Shown: positions 45,406 through 55,001, counted from the first letter of the stretch. The stretch: DNA of 64,000 nt from Gammaproteobacteria bacterium (GCA_003252455.1 QKED01000033.1:24556-88555), one strand, 5' to 3'. A program made the numbers and translations. The notes: generated by a model from the sequence alone, not told the origin.

Positions 45406-47442
45406 ATGAGCACAGAGATACGCCCCACCCCACGCCCGCGCCGCCTTGGCGACATCCTGCTCGAATTCCTCGGCTCGATGAACCTGGCCATCAGCCTACT
45501 GGTGGTGATCGGCATCGCCTCGGCCATCGGCACCGTGCTCAAGCAGAACGAGCCCTACAACAACTACAAGATCAAGTTCGGCGACTTCTGGTTCGAGGTG
45601 TTCCGCAGCCTCGACCTCTACGATATCTACGGCTCCAACTGGTTCCTGCTGCTGCTCGGTTTCCTGCTGCTCTCTACCAGTGTCTGCGTGGCGCGCAACG
45701 CCCCGCGCATGCTGCACGAGATGCGCACCTTCCGCTTCAACGTGCAGGAGAAGTCGCTGCGCGCCTTCCACCACCACGACGAGTGGCACAGCCACGCCCC
45801 CCACGCCGAGCTGGTCGAGGCCGCCACCGCACTGATGGGCCACGCCGGCTATCGGGTCAAGGGCGACCGTGATGGGGCGGTGACCACCCTCGCCGGGCTG
45901 CGCGGCATGGCCGGGCGCATCGGCTACATCCTCTCGCACACGGCCATCGTGGTGATCTGCCTCGGTGGCCTGCTCGACGGCAACATCCCGCTCAAGCTGG
46001 CGGAGTTCTCCGGGGAGCTCAAGCCCGAGCTGCGCGACATGCCTGCCAACGAGGTGCCCGCCATCAGCACCCTGGGCACCGACAACCACTCCTTCCGTGG
46101 CTCGGTCTCGATCCCCGAGGGGGCGCGTGCGAACTTCGTCTTTCTGCAGCTACGCGACGGCTACCTCAAGCAGGAGCTACCTTTCACCGTGGCGCTGCAG
46201 GACTTCCGCATCGAGCACTACTCTACCGGCATGCCCAAGTCGTTCGAGTCGGACCTCATCATCTACGACGACCAGAACCCCGACGCCGAGCCGCTGCACC
46301 AGACTATCCGCGTCAACCACCCGCTCATCTACAACGGCTATGCGATCTACCAGAGCAGCTTCTCCGACGGCGGCTCCAAGCTCAAACTGGCCGCCTGGTC
46401 CTTTGACGCCCCCGAGGCCGAGCCCTTCATCATCGACAGCGCGGTCAACCGCAGCGTCGACCTGGAGACCCCGCGCGGCGACCGCCGTCTGGAGCTGACC
46501 GAGTTCAAGGCGTTCAACATCTTCCCCCTGCCCGAGGGCGACCCGAGCGGCAAGAAGCATCGCAACTACGGCCCCAGCATCACCTTCAAGGTGCGCCGCC
46601 CCAACGGTACCGCCTTCGAGTACCAGAACTACATGCTGCCCATCGAGCAGGACGGCGCGCGCTACTACCTCACCGGTATGCGCGCCACGCCGAGCGATCA
46701 GTTCGGCTTCCTGCACCTGCCGCTCGACCGCAAGGGCAGCCTGGAGCGCTTCATGCACTTCCTCGCCCGCGTCCACGACCGCGAGCGCCTCAACGCCGCC
46801 ATCGCCAACGAGACCTCCAGCGCCGTGGGCGACGAGCGTGCCGAGCAGGTCAACGGCGCCATCGCCCACCTCGCCGAGCTGTTCCTCGACCAGGGTATCG
46901 ACGCCCTCATCGCCGAGATGGAGGAGAAGGTAGAGCCAGAACAGCGCCAGGCGGCGCTCGACGCCTATATCAAGGTGATCCAGGGGGTCTTCGGCACCCT
47001 CTATCTGGAGGTGCTCGAAGAGGAGGGGATCGACCTCAGCCAGGACGTCACCGCGGCGGACACCCGCTTCTTCGACGACAGCATGACCGCCCTCTCCACC
47101 CTCGCCCCCTACGGCTCGCCCTTCTACTTGGAGCTGAAGAGCTTCGAGCAGGTGGAGGCGAGCGGGCTGCAAATCACCAAGTCGCCGGGCAAGGATATCG
47201 TCTACCTCGGCAGCGCCCTGCTCATCGCCGGGATCTTCTTCATGTTCTACCTGCACCCGCGCAAGCTCTGGCTACGCATCGTCCCCGACGGAGACGGTAG
47301 CCGCCTGCTGCTGGCGGGCAACAGCGTGCGTAACCACGCCGACTTCGACGCCGAGTTCGACAAACTGCGCGCGCAGCTGCGTCGCGCCAGCGGTGCAGGG
47401 GATCTAGGCGCCACCGCCGATGAGCGCGGAACCGCCGTATAA
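45406..47442 (+). CDS. resB: cytochrome c biogenesis protein ResB (Ccs1), 678 aa
   Basis: Half of the system II haem delivery and ligation complex. N-terminal helices are at about 25-45 (MNLAISLLVVIGIASAIGTV) and 75-95, and a third at about 165-185 (GYILSHTAIVVICLGGLLDG). A large periplasmic domain (about 190-600) follows, with a last helix near 605-625 (IVYLGSALLIAGIFFMFYLH). FLGSMNLAISLLV and NEPYNNYKIKFGDFWFEVF are typical. It presents apocytochromes to ResC. No ribosome binding site is obvious. resC follows after 60 bases, and cytochromes c5 and c4, likely clients, lie just upstream. Confidence 0.95.
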   Translation: MSTEIRPTPRPRRLGDILLEFLGSMNLAISLLVVIGIASAIGTVLKQNEPYNNYKIKFGDFWFEVFRSLDLYDIYGSNWFLLLLGFLLLSTSVCVARNAPRMLHEMRTFRFNVQEKSLRAFHHHDEWHSHAPHAELVEAATALMGHAGYRVKGDRDGAVTTLAGLRGMAGRIGYILSHTAIVVICLGGLLDGNIPLKLAEFSGELKPELRDMPANEVPAISTLGTDNHSFRGSVSIPEGARANFVFLQLRDGYLKQELPFTVALQDFRIEHYSTGMPKSFESDLIIYDDQNPDAEPLHQTIRVNHPLIYNGYAIYQSSFSDGGSKLKLAAWSFDAPEAEPFIIDSAVNRSVDLETPRGDRRLELTEFKAFNIFPLPEGDPSGKKHRNYGPSITFKVRRPNGTAFEYQNYMLPIEQDGARYYLTGMRATPSDQFGFLHLPLDRKGSLERFMHFLARVHDRERLNAAIANETSSAVGDERAEQVNGAIAHLAELFLDQGIDALIAEMEEKVEPEQRQAALDAYIKVIQGVFGTLYLEVLEEEGIDLSQDVTAADTRFFDDSMTALSTLAPYGSPFYLELKSFEQVEASGLQITKSPGKDIVYLGSALLIAGIFFMFYLHPRKLWLRIVPDGDGSRLLLAGNSVRNHADFDAEFDKLRAQLRRASGAGDLGATADERGTAV

Positions 47443-47502
47443 ACCCCGAGTCAGACTAAGCTAGGCCAAGCGCCACCCATATTCAGCCAACAGGAGCCAC
47501 CC

Positions 47503-48669
47503 ATGTCGGTCACCCAAGAGTACCTTGCACAGGCGCTCAACCAACCCGCCTGGTATCAGCGCCTTGGCGCCTACGACTGGCTATTCGGCCTCTTCGTGCT
47601 CATCGGCGTCGGCTACGCCTACAGCGACTTCCGCCACCTGATGGACGCCTACGAGGTGGGCATCCTCTTCGCCAGTGGCGCCGGGCTCATCGCCTTCGGC
47701 TGGTTTTGGAAGCCGATGCGCGGCCTGACCATCGCCGTGGCGCTGCTCTCGCTGGCCGCCATCGGCCTCTACGGCGACGAGCTGGCACGCGGCGAGCAGA
47801 ACTTCTTCCTCAAGTTCCTCATCAGCAGCCAGTCGGCGATCATGTGGATGAGCGCGCTCTACGTGCTCGCCACCCTCACCTACTGGTTCGCCCTCGCCAT
47901 CCGCTCCGACTTCGCCGGGCGCACCGCCACCGCAATGACCTGGTGCGCCACCACCATGGGCTGGGTCGGGCTGATGGTGCGCTGGCGCGAGTCCTACCTC
48001 ATCAGCCACGACGTGGGCCATATCCCGGTGAGCAACCTCTACGAGGTGTTCATCCTCTTCGCGCTGATCACCGCCATGCTCTACCTGCACTACGAGCGCC
48101 GCTACGCCAACCGCAACCTCGGCGCCTTCGTCCTCACCGTGGTCAGCGCGGCGGTCGCCTTCCTGCTCTGGTACACCTTCGATCGGGGCGCCCACGAGAT
48201 CCAGCCGCTGGTCCCGGCACTGCAAAGCTACTGGATGAAGATCCACGTCCCGGCCAACTTCGTCGGCTACGGCGCCTTCGCCCTGGCGGCGATGATCGGC
48301 GTCGCCTACCTGCTGGTGGAGCGCAGGCCCGAGGGGTTCCTGGGTCGCGCCATGCCGACGCTTACGCAGATGGACGACCTGATGTACAAGTCCATCGCGC
48401 TCGGCTTCGCCTTCTTCACCATCGCCACCGTGCTCGGCGCCATGTGGGCCGCCGAGGCGTGGGGCGGCTACTGGTCGTGGGACCCGAAGGAGACCTGGGC
48501 ACTCATCGTCTGGCTCAACTACGCCGCCTGGCTGCACCTGCGCCTGACCAAGGGCTGGCGCGGCAAACCGCTCGCCTGGTGGGCCATCGTCGGCCTCTTC
48601 GTCACCCTGTTCGCCTTCGTCGGGGTGAATATGTTCCTCTCCGGGCTGCACTCCTACGGCACCCTCTGA
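47503..48669 (+). CDS. resC: cytochrome c biogenesis protein ResC/CcsA (haem handling), 388 aa
   Basis: Multi-pass membrane protein with the haem-binding WWD motif in AEAWGGYWSWDPKETWALIV and conserved histidines in SYLISHDVGHIPVSNLYEVF and WLHLRLTKGWR. It carries haem to the periplasm and joins it to CXXCH sites together with ResB. A CAGGAG lies 8 bases before the ATG. The pair resB-resC means this organism uses, at least in part, system II maturation rather than CcmA-H. A hairpin terminator follows. Confidence 0.95.
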   Translation: MSVTQEYLAQALNQPAWYQRLGAYDWLFGLFVLIGVGYAYSDFRHLMDAYEVGILFASGAGLIAFGWFWKPMRGLTIAVALLSLAAIGLYGDELARGEQNFFLKFLISSQSAIMWMSALYVLATLTYWFALAIRSDFAGRTATAMTWCATTMGWVGLMVRWRESYLISHDVGHIPVSNLYEVFILFALITAMLYLHYERRYANRNLGAFVLTVVSAAVAFLLWYTFDRGAHEIQPLVPALQSYWMKIHVPANFVGYGAFALAAMIGVAYLLVERRPEGFLGRAMPTLTQMDDLMYKSIALGFAFFTIATVLGAMWAAEAWGGYWSWDPKETWALIVWLNYAAWLHLRLTKGWRGKPLAWWAIVGLFVTLFAFVGVNMFLSGLHSYGTL

Positions 48670-48693
48670 GGACAGACCGCGGCCCAGGCAAGG

Positions 48694-48721
48694 ACCCGGC
48701 ACCCGCCGGGTTCTGCGTTTT
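48694..48721 (+). terminator. terminator after resC
   Basis: ACCCGGC (48694-48700) / GCCGGGT (48705-48711), loop ACCC, followed by TCTGCGTTTT. Confidence 0.6.
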
Positions 48722-48747
48722 CGGGCACGTGACGCCCGCGTCGAGGG

Positions 48748-49305
48748 CTAAGCGCGGGCGGTACAGAGTGCCGCGCGCACCCGCATCAGGCCGAAGCCGA
48801 GCAGATTGAGGCCGGGCCAGGCGAAGGGGTTGCGGATGTTGGGATGGTCGGCGGCGAGGCCACAGCCCCAAACCCTGTCGTGAGGGCTCGCCTCTACCAG
48901 CACCGCCGCGCCACTGCCGATGAGGTAATCGCCCAGTGCCGGGTGTTGGCTGAACTTGGCCAGATTGGCACGCCACACCACCGCCTCGCGCTCGCCGCGC
49001 CAACGCGCCTCGTCGAAGCCACGCACCTGGCGCCCGAGCAGCTTCGCCTGGGCCGGTTGCCGGGTGGCGAGGATTTGACGCTGGACGACCATATCGCCGA
49101 ACAGGTACGCCTTCTGCGCCATCATGTAGTGCTCGCAGGTGGGGTAGCGGACCTCATCGAGCACGAAGGGGGCCTCGTACCACTGGCAGAAGACCCCGGG
49201 GGAGAGACACCCGGCACGCAGCTCCGGGCCCCAGAACGGGAGGTAATCGAACTCCTGCCCCTGACCGAGGGCGATGAGCAGTGCCGCCTTGTCGGTGGGG
49301 CTCAC
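48748..49305 (-). CDS. NADAR/YbiA-family protein, 185 aa
   Basis: The family core is clear: DYLPFWGPELRAG, RYPTCEHYMMAQKAYLFGD, VVWRANLAKFSQHPALGDYL and ASPHDRVWGCGLA. NADAR proteins are N-glycosidases; YbiA-type members cleave toxic riboflavin intermediates and others remove ADP-ribose from guanine or NAD-derived adducts. The start is taken as GTG at 49305, which overlaps the HD-GYP stop as GTGA; GGAGG lies almost against it. Longer frames lie inside the neighbouring gene. It is the third gene of the Cache kinase-HD-GYP-NADAR operon, an unusual placement. Confidence 0.85.
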   Translation of the reverse strand: MSPTDKAALLIALGQGQEFDYLPFWGPELRAGCLSPGVFCQWYEAPFVLDEVRYPTCEHYMMAQKAYLFGDMVVQRQILATRQPAQAKLLGRQVRGFDEARWRGEREAVVWRANLAKFSQHPALGDYLIGSGAAVLVEASPHDRVWGCGLAADHPNIRNPFAWPGLNLLGFGLMRVRAALCTARA

Positions 49306-50816
49306 GCCTCCAGCCCCCCCTCTGCCGCCAGGCGCAGAAAGGCCGCGACCACGGCGGGGTCGAAGCGTGTCCCCCCTTCGCCACGGATGTAATCGACGGC
49401 CTGCTCCTGCGACCACGCCGCCTTGTAGGGGCGTGGGTTGACCAGGGCATCGTAGACGTCGATCACAGAGACGATGCGCGTGGCCAGGGGGATCGCCTCA
49501 CCGGCGATGCGCTCCGGGTACCCCTTGCCGTCCCAGCGCTCGTGGTGCCCCTGGGCGATGCGCCGGGCGAGGTCGAGCCACTCGTCCCCCCCGAGCAACG
49601 CAGCGCCGATGAGGGTGTGCTGCTTGACCACCTCGAACTCCTCCGAGGTGAGCGGTCCGGGTTTTTGCAGGATCTGATCCGGCACCCCCACCTTACCCAC
49701 ATCGTGCAGACGGCTGGCGCCCCCGACGGCACGCGCCTCGTCGGCGGAGAAGCCCATCTTGCGTGCCAGCCGCTCGGTGAGGGTGGAGACGCGGTTGATG
49801 TGCGCGCCGGTGTCGGCGTCTTTGTACTCGGCGGCGGTGGCCAGGGTCTTGATCAGCTTGTTGTAGGAGGCGTTCAACGCCAGGTGCAGACGCAGGTTCT
49901 CCAGCGCACTGGCACTGTGGCTGGCGAGGAGCTGCAGCAGGTCGCGGTCGCTGGGGCTGAGGTGGTCGGTGTGCTCCAGGTAGATGAAGCCGATGGGGCC
50001 GCGCTCGGAGGCGAGCGGGATGAGCAGCGCCCCCTCGGGCAGCTGACTCAGGTCGCGCCCCTGGCGCAGGGCCTGACCGTAGTGCTCCACCAACACCTTG
50101 GCGCGCTCGGAGCGGTCGATGTCAGTAAAGCGCCCGGTACCGGCGCGCACCTCGATGCTGTCGCCCTCGATGGTGGCGATCATCCCCTCGATGGTCACCA
50201 ACATCCCGTCCTCGCCGATGCGCAGCAGGCTGGTGACCTGCGTCAGCAGACCGGTGAAGAAGCCAGCGAGCGACTCCTCGTGCAGGGCATAGAGGTCGTG
50301 GGTCGCCTCCAGCACGTAGGAGAGGCCGATGCGGTTCTGGTCGATGATGCGCAGGTCCTGGTAGGCCTTGAGCGAGGTACGCACCAGGCTGTAGAGGCGC
50401 TGGGCGGTCAGCTCGCTCTTCTCGGAGTAGCCATCGATGTCGTAGTGGTCGATCACGTAGCGTTCCGGGGCGCTGCCCGGCTGGCCGGTGCGGATGTGCA
50501 GACGCACCATGTGGTCGTGCAGCTCCTCGCGGATGAAGGCCACCAGCGCCAGCCCGGCGTCGTCGCGCTCCATCACCACATCGACGATCGCCAGGGCGAT
50601 GCCCGATTCGCGCGAGAGCAGGGCGCGCGCCTCACTACCGCTGTAGGCGCTGAGCAGCTCGACACGCCGCCCTGCGTAGTAGAAGTGTTTGAGGGTCAGG
50701 GCGGTGAGGCTGTGCACATCCTCCTCGTCGTCGACCACCAAAATCTTCCAGGGCGGGCGGCCCTCCTGCTCCACAGCGGGGGTGGGGACCGACGGACTTT
50801 TCTTGATGATCTTCAT
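49302..50816 (-). CDS. response regulator with REC, DUF3369 and HD-GYP domains, 504 aa
   Basis: REC (about 22-150) starts KILVVDDEEDVHSLTALTL with the phospho-Asp in LAIVDVVMERDD. The middle DUF3369 (about 150-320) is GAF-like. The C-terminal HD-GYP phosphodiesterase has HDVGKVGVPDQIL (near 370) and HHERWDGKGYPERIAGEAIP (near 433), with all metal ligands and the GYP triplet present, so it should hydrolyse c-di-GMP. Its start overlaps the Cache kinase stop by 4 bases, so that kinase is the probable phosphodonor. Confidence 0.94.
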   Translation of the reverse strand: MKIIKKSPSVPTPAVEQEGRPPWKILVVDDEEDVHSLTALTLKHFYYAGRRVELLSAYSGSEARALLSRESGIALAIVDVVMERDDAGLALVAFIREELHDHMVRLHIRTGQPGSAPERYVIDHYDIDGYSEKSELTAQRLYSLVRTSLKAYQDLRIIDQNRIGLSYVLEATHDLYALHEESLAGFFTGLLTQVTSLLRIGEDGMLVTIEGMIATIEGDSIEVRAGTGRFTDIDRSERAKVLVEHYGQALRQGRDLSQLPEGALLIPLASERGPIGFIYLEHTDHLSPSDRDLLQLLASHSASALENLRLHLALNASYNKLIKTLATAAEYKDADTGAHINRVSTLTERLARKMGFSADEARAVGGASRLHDVGKVGVPDQILQKPGPLTSEEFEVVKQHTLIGAALLGGDEWLDLARRIAQGHHERWDGKGYPERIAGEAIPLATRIVSVIDVYDALVNPRPYKAAWSQEQAVDYIRGEGGTRFDPAVVAAFLRLAAEGGLEA

Positions 50817-52714
50817 CGCAGTGACGCTTCCTGTCGTGGCACGAGCGGATGCTCAAGGATAAAACGCACCCCTCCCCCGGTACGTGACTCAACCCTCAGC
50901 TGACCGGAAAGTTCGGCGGTGGCGAGGTTGTAACTGACGTAGAGTCCAAGGCCACTGCCGCCGTGCTCGCGGTTGGTGGTGAAGAAGGGCTCGAAGGCGC
51001 GCTCGAACACCTCGGGGGTCATACCGTGGCCATCGTCCTCGTAGTAGAGGCGAAAACGCGTCTCGTCCTGCTCGGTGGTGATACGGATGCGCCCCCCGCG
51101 CTGTCCCTGATCGAAGCCGTGGATCAGGCTGTTGGTCAGCAGATTGGTGAGGATCTGCGCATAGACCCCGGGTACCCCGTCGATCGCCTGCCACGGTTCA
51201 CACCGCACCTCGATCTCGATGGGCACGCGCTTGAAGACGTTGTGCAGGCTCTTGAGCGTGTCGTCGATCATCTCGCACACCAGAAAGCGGCGGCGCTGCT
51301 GCGAGCTCTGGTCCACCGAGGTACGCTTGAAGCTCATCACCAGGGTCGAGGCGCGGCGCAGGTTGTTGAGCACCAGCTCGGCGGCGGTGCGGATCTCCGC
51401 CAGCAGGGCGTCCAGGTCGGACTCCAGCACCTCCTCGGCGCGGGTCAGCGCCTCCAGCCGCTGCACCGCCTCTTCGAGATGCGAGGCGGCGCCCACGGCG
51501 ACCCCCACCGGGGTATTGATCTCGTGGGCGAAGCCCGCCACCAGTCGCCCCAGCGAGGCCATCTTCTCGCTCTGCACCAGCTCGTTGCGGGTTCGCTCCA
51601 ACTCGTTCACCTTGGCGTCCAGCCGCCCGACCGTATCGGCCAGCCGCTGGTGGGAGTGGGTCAGGCGCCACGCCCCGAGGGCGAACACCAGCACGCCGAA
51701 GAGGTAGATGCCGAGGATCGCCGGTGTCGACGTGGGTTGCAGCTCGGCCTGCGGGAGATGCGAGACCACGTACCAGTGGTACTCGTCCGCCGGGACCATC
51801 TCGGCGCTCGTCCCCTCGGCCTGCGCCGACCCACTGCTGCTACGCAACCCACCCCGCAGGGGGGCGACACGCTCAAAGGTGAAAAGCCCGTGCTCGGAAC
51901 GAAACTGTCCGGCCTCACCCCCCTGCACGATCTGCTCCCACTCCTCTGGGTGATAGGCCTGAAACAGGGTGCCGTGGCGCTCGGGGTACATGAAGCCCCA
52001 ATCACGCGCTGGCCCACCACCGGCCAGCCAGTACCCCTCGCGATTGAGCAGGAAGACCTCACCGCGACTCACCGCCGCGTGCTGGCGAAACGGCCTGAGC
52101 ATCTGTTCGGCCAGATAGTTGAAGAGCAGCACCCCACGCCGTACACCGCGGCTATCGAACAGCGGCATGCCGAAGCGGATCATCGGCTTGAGCGGTTGCT
52201 CGATCACGCCGTGTTCGATGTTCAGGTCCATCGGCGAGACGAACACCTCGCCAGGCGGCAGGATGAAGGCATCACGAAAGTAGTAGCGCTTGCCCTTGTC
52301 CTGCAGCCCCTCAGGGGGGACCTGCTCGGCCCCCTCACGGGTGAGATTGCTGCGCACCCGCTCCATACCGCTCTCGTCCAGGTAGCGCACCTGATCATAG
52401 ATACGCTTGGTGCGGGTCAGGGTTACGAACTCCTCACCCAGGTCCTGGCGGTGCTGGGCGAGGAGCGGCTCCTCGACCAGCCGCTGCAGGGAGCCGAGAC
52501 CGGCGACGAACCTCAGGTCACTGACCACATCACTGAAGGTCAGACGCAGGGCCTGGGCCTGCAGCTCCACCTGCTTTTGCATCTCCACCCGCAGGGAGTG
52601 GAGGATGTGCTGCATGGCCATGCGCCAAAACAGGTAGGCAAGCAGCGTGGCGGTGAGCAGGAGGGGGAGAAACAGACGCAAAAAGTAGAGCCAGGGTGGC
52701 CGGTGCGCGGACAT
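50813..52714 (-). CDS. membrane histidine kinase with periplasmic Cache-type sensor, 633 aa
   Basis: The start at 52714 has AAGG 8 bases upstream and opens TM1 (LYFLRLFLPLLLTATLLAYL). A periplasmic double-Cache-like sensor (about 40-315) contains KRIYDQVRYLDESGMERVRS, as in dCACHE kinases. TM2 is near 325-345 (AILGIYLFGVLVFALGAWRL), followed by a coiled coil. HisKA has the box VAGFAHEINTPVGVAVGAAS (His near 396), and HATPase_c has QILTNLLTNSLIHGFDQ and GGSGLGLYVSYNLA. It probably phosphorylates the HD-GYP regulator encoded next in the operon and so controls c-di-GMP breakdown. Confidence 0.92.
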   Translation of the reverse strand: MSAHRPPWLYFLRLFLPLLLTATLLAYLFWRMAMQHILHSLRVEMQKQVELQAQALRLTFSDVVSDLRFVAGLGSLQRLVEEPLLAQHRQDLGEEFVTLTRTKRIYDQVRYLDESGMERVRSNLTREGAEQVPPEGLQDKGKRYYFRDAFILPPGEVFVSPMDLNIEHGVIEQPLKPMIRFGMPLFDSRGVRRGVLLFNYLAEQMLRPFRQHAAVSRGEVFLLNREGYWLAGGGPARDWGFMYPERHGTLFQAYHPEEWEQIVQGGEAGQFRSEHGLFTFERVAPLRGGLRSSSGSAQAEGTSAEMVPADEYHWYVVSHLPQAELQPTSTPAILGIYLFGVLVFALGAWRLTHSHQRLADTVGRLDAKVNELERTRNELVQSEKMASLGRLVAGFAHEINTPVGVAVGAASHLEEAVQRLEALTRAEEVLESDLDALLAEIRTAAELVLNNLRRASTLVMSFKRTSVDQSSQQRRRFLVCEMIDDTLKSLHNVFKRVPIEIEVRCEPWQAIDGVPGVYAQILTNLLTNSLIHGFDQGQRGGRIRITTEQDETRFRLYYEDDGHGMTPEVFERAFEPFFTTNREHGGSGLGLYVSYNLATAELSGQLRVESRTGGGVRFILEHPLVPRQEASLR

Positions 52715-52884
52715 GGTCGAACCTTGAAGGGCCAATGGCCGTATAGAGAAGGGACGGGCCACTATAGCCAGATGCCCGAGGTGAGACAAACGCCCCCGGC
52801 GCGCACGGCACGGGCCCTCATCGAGTACGCGCCGTTCCCGAACATCGCCGCCCCCACCCCGAGGCGTGCGACGCGGGGGGACTC

Positions 52885-53880
52885 TCAGCGCCCCGGCTCG
52901 ACCAGCCAACGCCCGTGCAGCTCGCCATCGAGCAGCGCGGCGGCCGCCGCCGGGAGCCCTTCGAGCCCCACGGTACCGGTGCGTAGGAAGGCGTAGCCCG
53001 CCTCGGGAAAGTCACGCGCCAGGCGGTGCCACGCCTCGCTACGACGGTGCACCGGGCAGTGCACCGAATCGATGCCCAGCAGGTTGACCCCGCGCAGGAT
53101 GAAGGGGAAGACGTTGGTCGCGAGCTCGGCGCTGTCGGCCAGACCGCAGGCGGCGACGCTGCCCCCATAGGCGGTAGATTTGAGGATCGCGTGCAGCGTC
53201 GCGCCCCCGGCCACATCCACCGCGCCCGCCCAGCGTGCGGAGTCGAGCGGGCGTTTGGAGGCGAGCAGTTCGGCGCGGTCGAGCACCCCCTGCGCCCCGA
53301 GGCGGCGCAAAAAGTCCCCCTGCGCCTCGGGGCGACCGCTCAGGGCCACGCAGCGGTAGCCAGCACGCGCCAACAGCAACAGGGCGATGGAGCCGACGCC
53401 GCCACTCGCCCCACTGATGAGGATCTCCCCATCCTCGGGGATGATGCCACGCTGCTCCAGGGCCATGATGCTGAGCATGGCGGTGAGACCCGCAGTGCCC
53501 AGGGTCATCGCCTTGGCCGGGTCGAGCCCCTCGGGGATCACCAACAACTGATCGCCCGCCACATCGGCCTGATTGGTGTAGCCACCGTCGAACTCCTCGC
53601 CCAACCCCCAGCCGGTGGCGAGCACCGTTTGGCCGGGCACGAAGCGCGGGTCGGCGCTGGCGCTCACGACGCCGGCCAGGTCGATGCCGGGGATCAGCGG
53701 TAGGCGGCGCACGATGCGCCCACGCCCGGTGACCGCCAAGGCGTCCTTGTAGTTGAGTCCGCTGTGGCTCACCTCGACACGTACACGCCCCAGGCGCGGC
53801 AGGGCGAGTTCGCGCTGCTGGAGCTGCGGACGGGTCCCCCCCTGGCCGTCGGATTCGATGATCAGTGCGCGCTGCTGCAT
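52885..53880 (-). CDS. acuI: YhdH/AcuI-type medium-chain reductase (acrylyl-CoA reductase family), 331 aa
   Basis: Zinc-free MDR-family oxidoreductase. VSHSGLNYKDALAVTGRGRI, PLIPGIDLAGVV and the NADPH-binding ILISGASGGVGSIALLLLAR are typical of YhdH/AcuI, which reduces acryloyl-CoA with NADPH and protects cells from acrylate. QTVLATGWGLGEEFDGGYTN is also diagnostic. Length is normal. It follows the uracil-DNA glycosylase-like gene with 3 bases between them, so the two share an operon. The exact substrate is inferred from the family. Confidence 0.9.
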   Translation of the reverse strand: MQQRALIIESDGQGGTRPQLQQRELALPRLGRVRVEVSHSGLNYKDALAVTGRGRIVRRLPLIPGIDLAGVVSASADPRFVPGQTVLATGWGLGEEFDGGYTNQADVAGDQLLVIPEGLDPAKAMTLGTAGLTAMLSIMALEQRGIIPEDGEILISGASGGVGSIALLLLARAGYRCVALSGRPEAQGDFLRRLGAQGVLDRAELLASKRPLDSARWAGAVDVAGGATLHAILKSTAYGGSVAACGLADSAELATNVFPFILRGVNLLGIDSVHCPVHRRSEAWHRLARDFPEAGYAFLRTGTVGLEGLPAAAAALLDGELHGRWLVEPGR

Positions 53881-53883
53881 GGC

Positions 53884-54582
53884 TCAGGGCTCCCGTTTCC
53901 AATGGTCGAGGGTCAGTTCGAGGCGCGCGAGCCGCTGCGCGAGGAGCGCGGGGAAGCGGGCGTACCAGGTGGCGTTGAGGGGTGAGGGGTGCGGCAGCGG
54001 GTGCAGGCGCAGGGTGCGGGCGGCACCGTCCGGCGCGCCCAGGGTCACCTCGCAGTGGTCGACGAAGCGCTGCGCCTCATCCCCCCAAAAGGCGTCGAGC
54101 CGCTGACGCCCCGACCGATCGAGGGCGAGGCCGAACCAGAGAAACGCCTCGCGCCCCAAGGTGATCACATCGGCCCCGCGCCAGGCGTGGATCAGCAGGT
54201 CCGCCACCAGTGGCTGAAAGCGGCGCTTGGCCTGCATCGACCACGCCTTGTTGCCGATCGGCTTGTAGGGCACGGTGTTGGCCCAATAGAGATACCGCCC
54301 GACGGCGATGGAGGCGTCGAAGTCGGGCATCGGCGCACCATACAGGTGTTGATAGAGGGTGGTGCGCACCTTCTGCCCGCCAGCACCGACGAAGGGTAGC
54401 TGATGCACCACCTCGTCGCGCCCCGGGTCACGACCGAACAGGGCGATGCGTGCGTCCGGGTTGCCCGCGCCGATGATCGGCTCCAGGGGGTCGCGCCCGG
54501 CGGCCAGGTAGACCTCCCGGTCGATCCCCTCCAGCTCGGCGGCCAGGCGGCGCAGGGCCTCGCGGCGTTCCTGGTCGTGCAT
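53884..54582 (-). CDS. uracil-DNA glycosylase superfamily protein, 232 aa
   Basis: Motif ARIALFGRDPGRDEVVHQLP and FVGAGGQKVRTTLYQHLYG resemble the water-activating loop of family 4/5 uracil-DNA glycosylases. YLYWANTVPYKPIGNKAW and the C-terminal HPLPHPSPLNATWYARFP match the second active-site motif. The usual GEAPG sequence is changed to GRDPG, so base specificity may differ. The start at 54582 has GAGG 8 bases upstream; a longer frame is rejected. The gap 54583-55001 holds promoters for this gene and the divergent Sel1 gene and otherwise shows only the inverted repeat at 54937-54985. Confidence 0.82.
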   Translation of the reverse strand: MHDQERREALRRLAAELEGIDREVYLAAGRDPLEPIIGAGNPDARIALFGRDPGRDEVVHQLPFVGAGGQKVRTTLYQHLYGAPMPDFDASIAVGRYLYWANTVPYKPIGNKAWSMQAKRRFQPLVADLLIHAWRGADVITLGREAFLWFGLALDRSGRQRLDAFWGDEAQRFVDHCEVTLGAPDGAARTLRLHPLPHPSPLNATWYARFPALLAQRLARLELTLDHWKREP

Positions 54583-54936
54583 GCTCTCTACCTCAGACGG
54601 TGACGGGAGGGTGATGATAACCCGTAACCGTGGCACACCGGTGATTGCCGAGCGGGGCCAGCCCCCTCGCCGCACCAACGCAGTATTCCCCTGCGCACAC
54701 CCCACTCACGGCGCGCTGAGGCAAGCCCCCTGAGTGAATGCCGACCGATGACGCAGGCCGAGGCACAGCGAGCCACCGCGACAGAGGTCCCGTGCGAGGG
54801 TGCTGGGTGCGCAGACACGTATACGTTGATGCAGCATAAATGGCGCACGCCGGCTCAGACACGGTTACCCAGTGCGCCCCGGTGTCTCGGTCACTTAAAG
54901 TCGGCGCTTGCCCTGCACTTTATCCAGCGCCCCTGC

Positions 54937-54985
54937 ACAGTTCGAAGTACTGGGGCTAGAATAGGCCGTTGATGTCTCGAACTGT
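54937..54985 (+). promoter_or_regulatory. inverted repeat around the promoter of the Sel1-repeat gene
   Basis: ACAGTTCGA (54937-54945) and its exact reverse complement TCGAACTGT (54977-54985) flank a TAGAAT -10 candidate (54956-54961). This is a possible operator pair or a leader stem. The second arm ends just before the AAAGGA ribosome binding site. Confidence 0.45.
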
Positions 54986-55001
54986 AAAGGATCCCCCCTT
55001 C

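Noticed and set aside
54583..55001. A gene or tRNA in the gap before the Sel1 gene
   Set aside because: Short frames lack ribosome binding sites and family features, and no cloverleaf or T-loop sequence was found.
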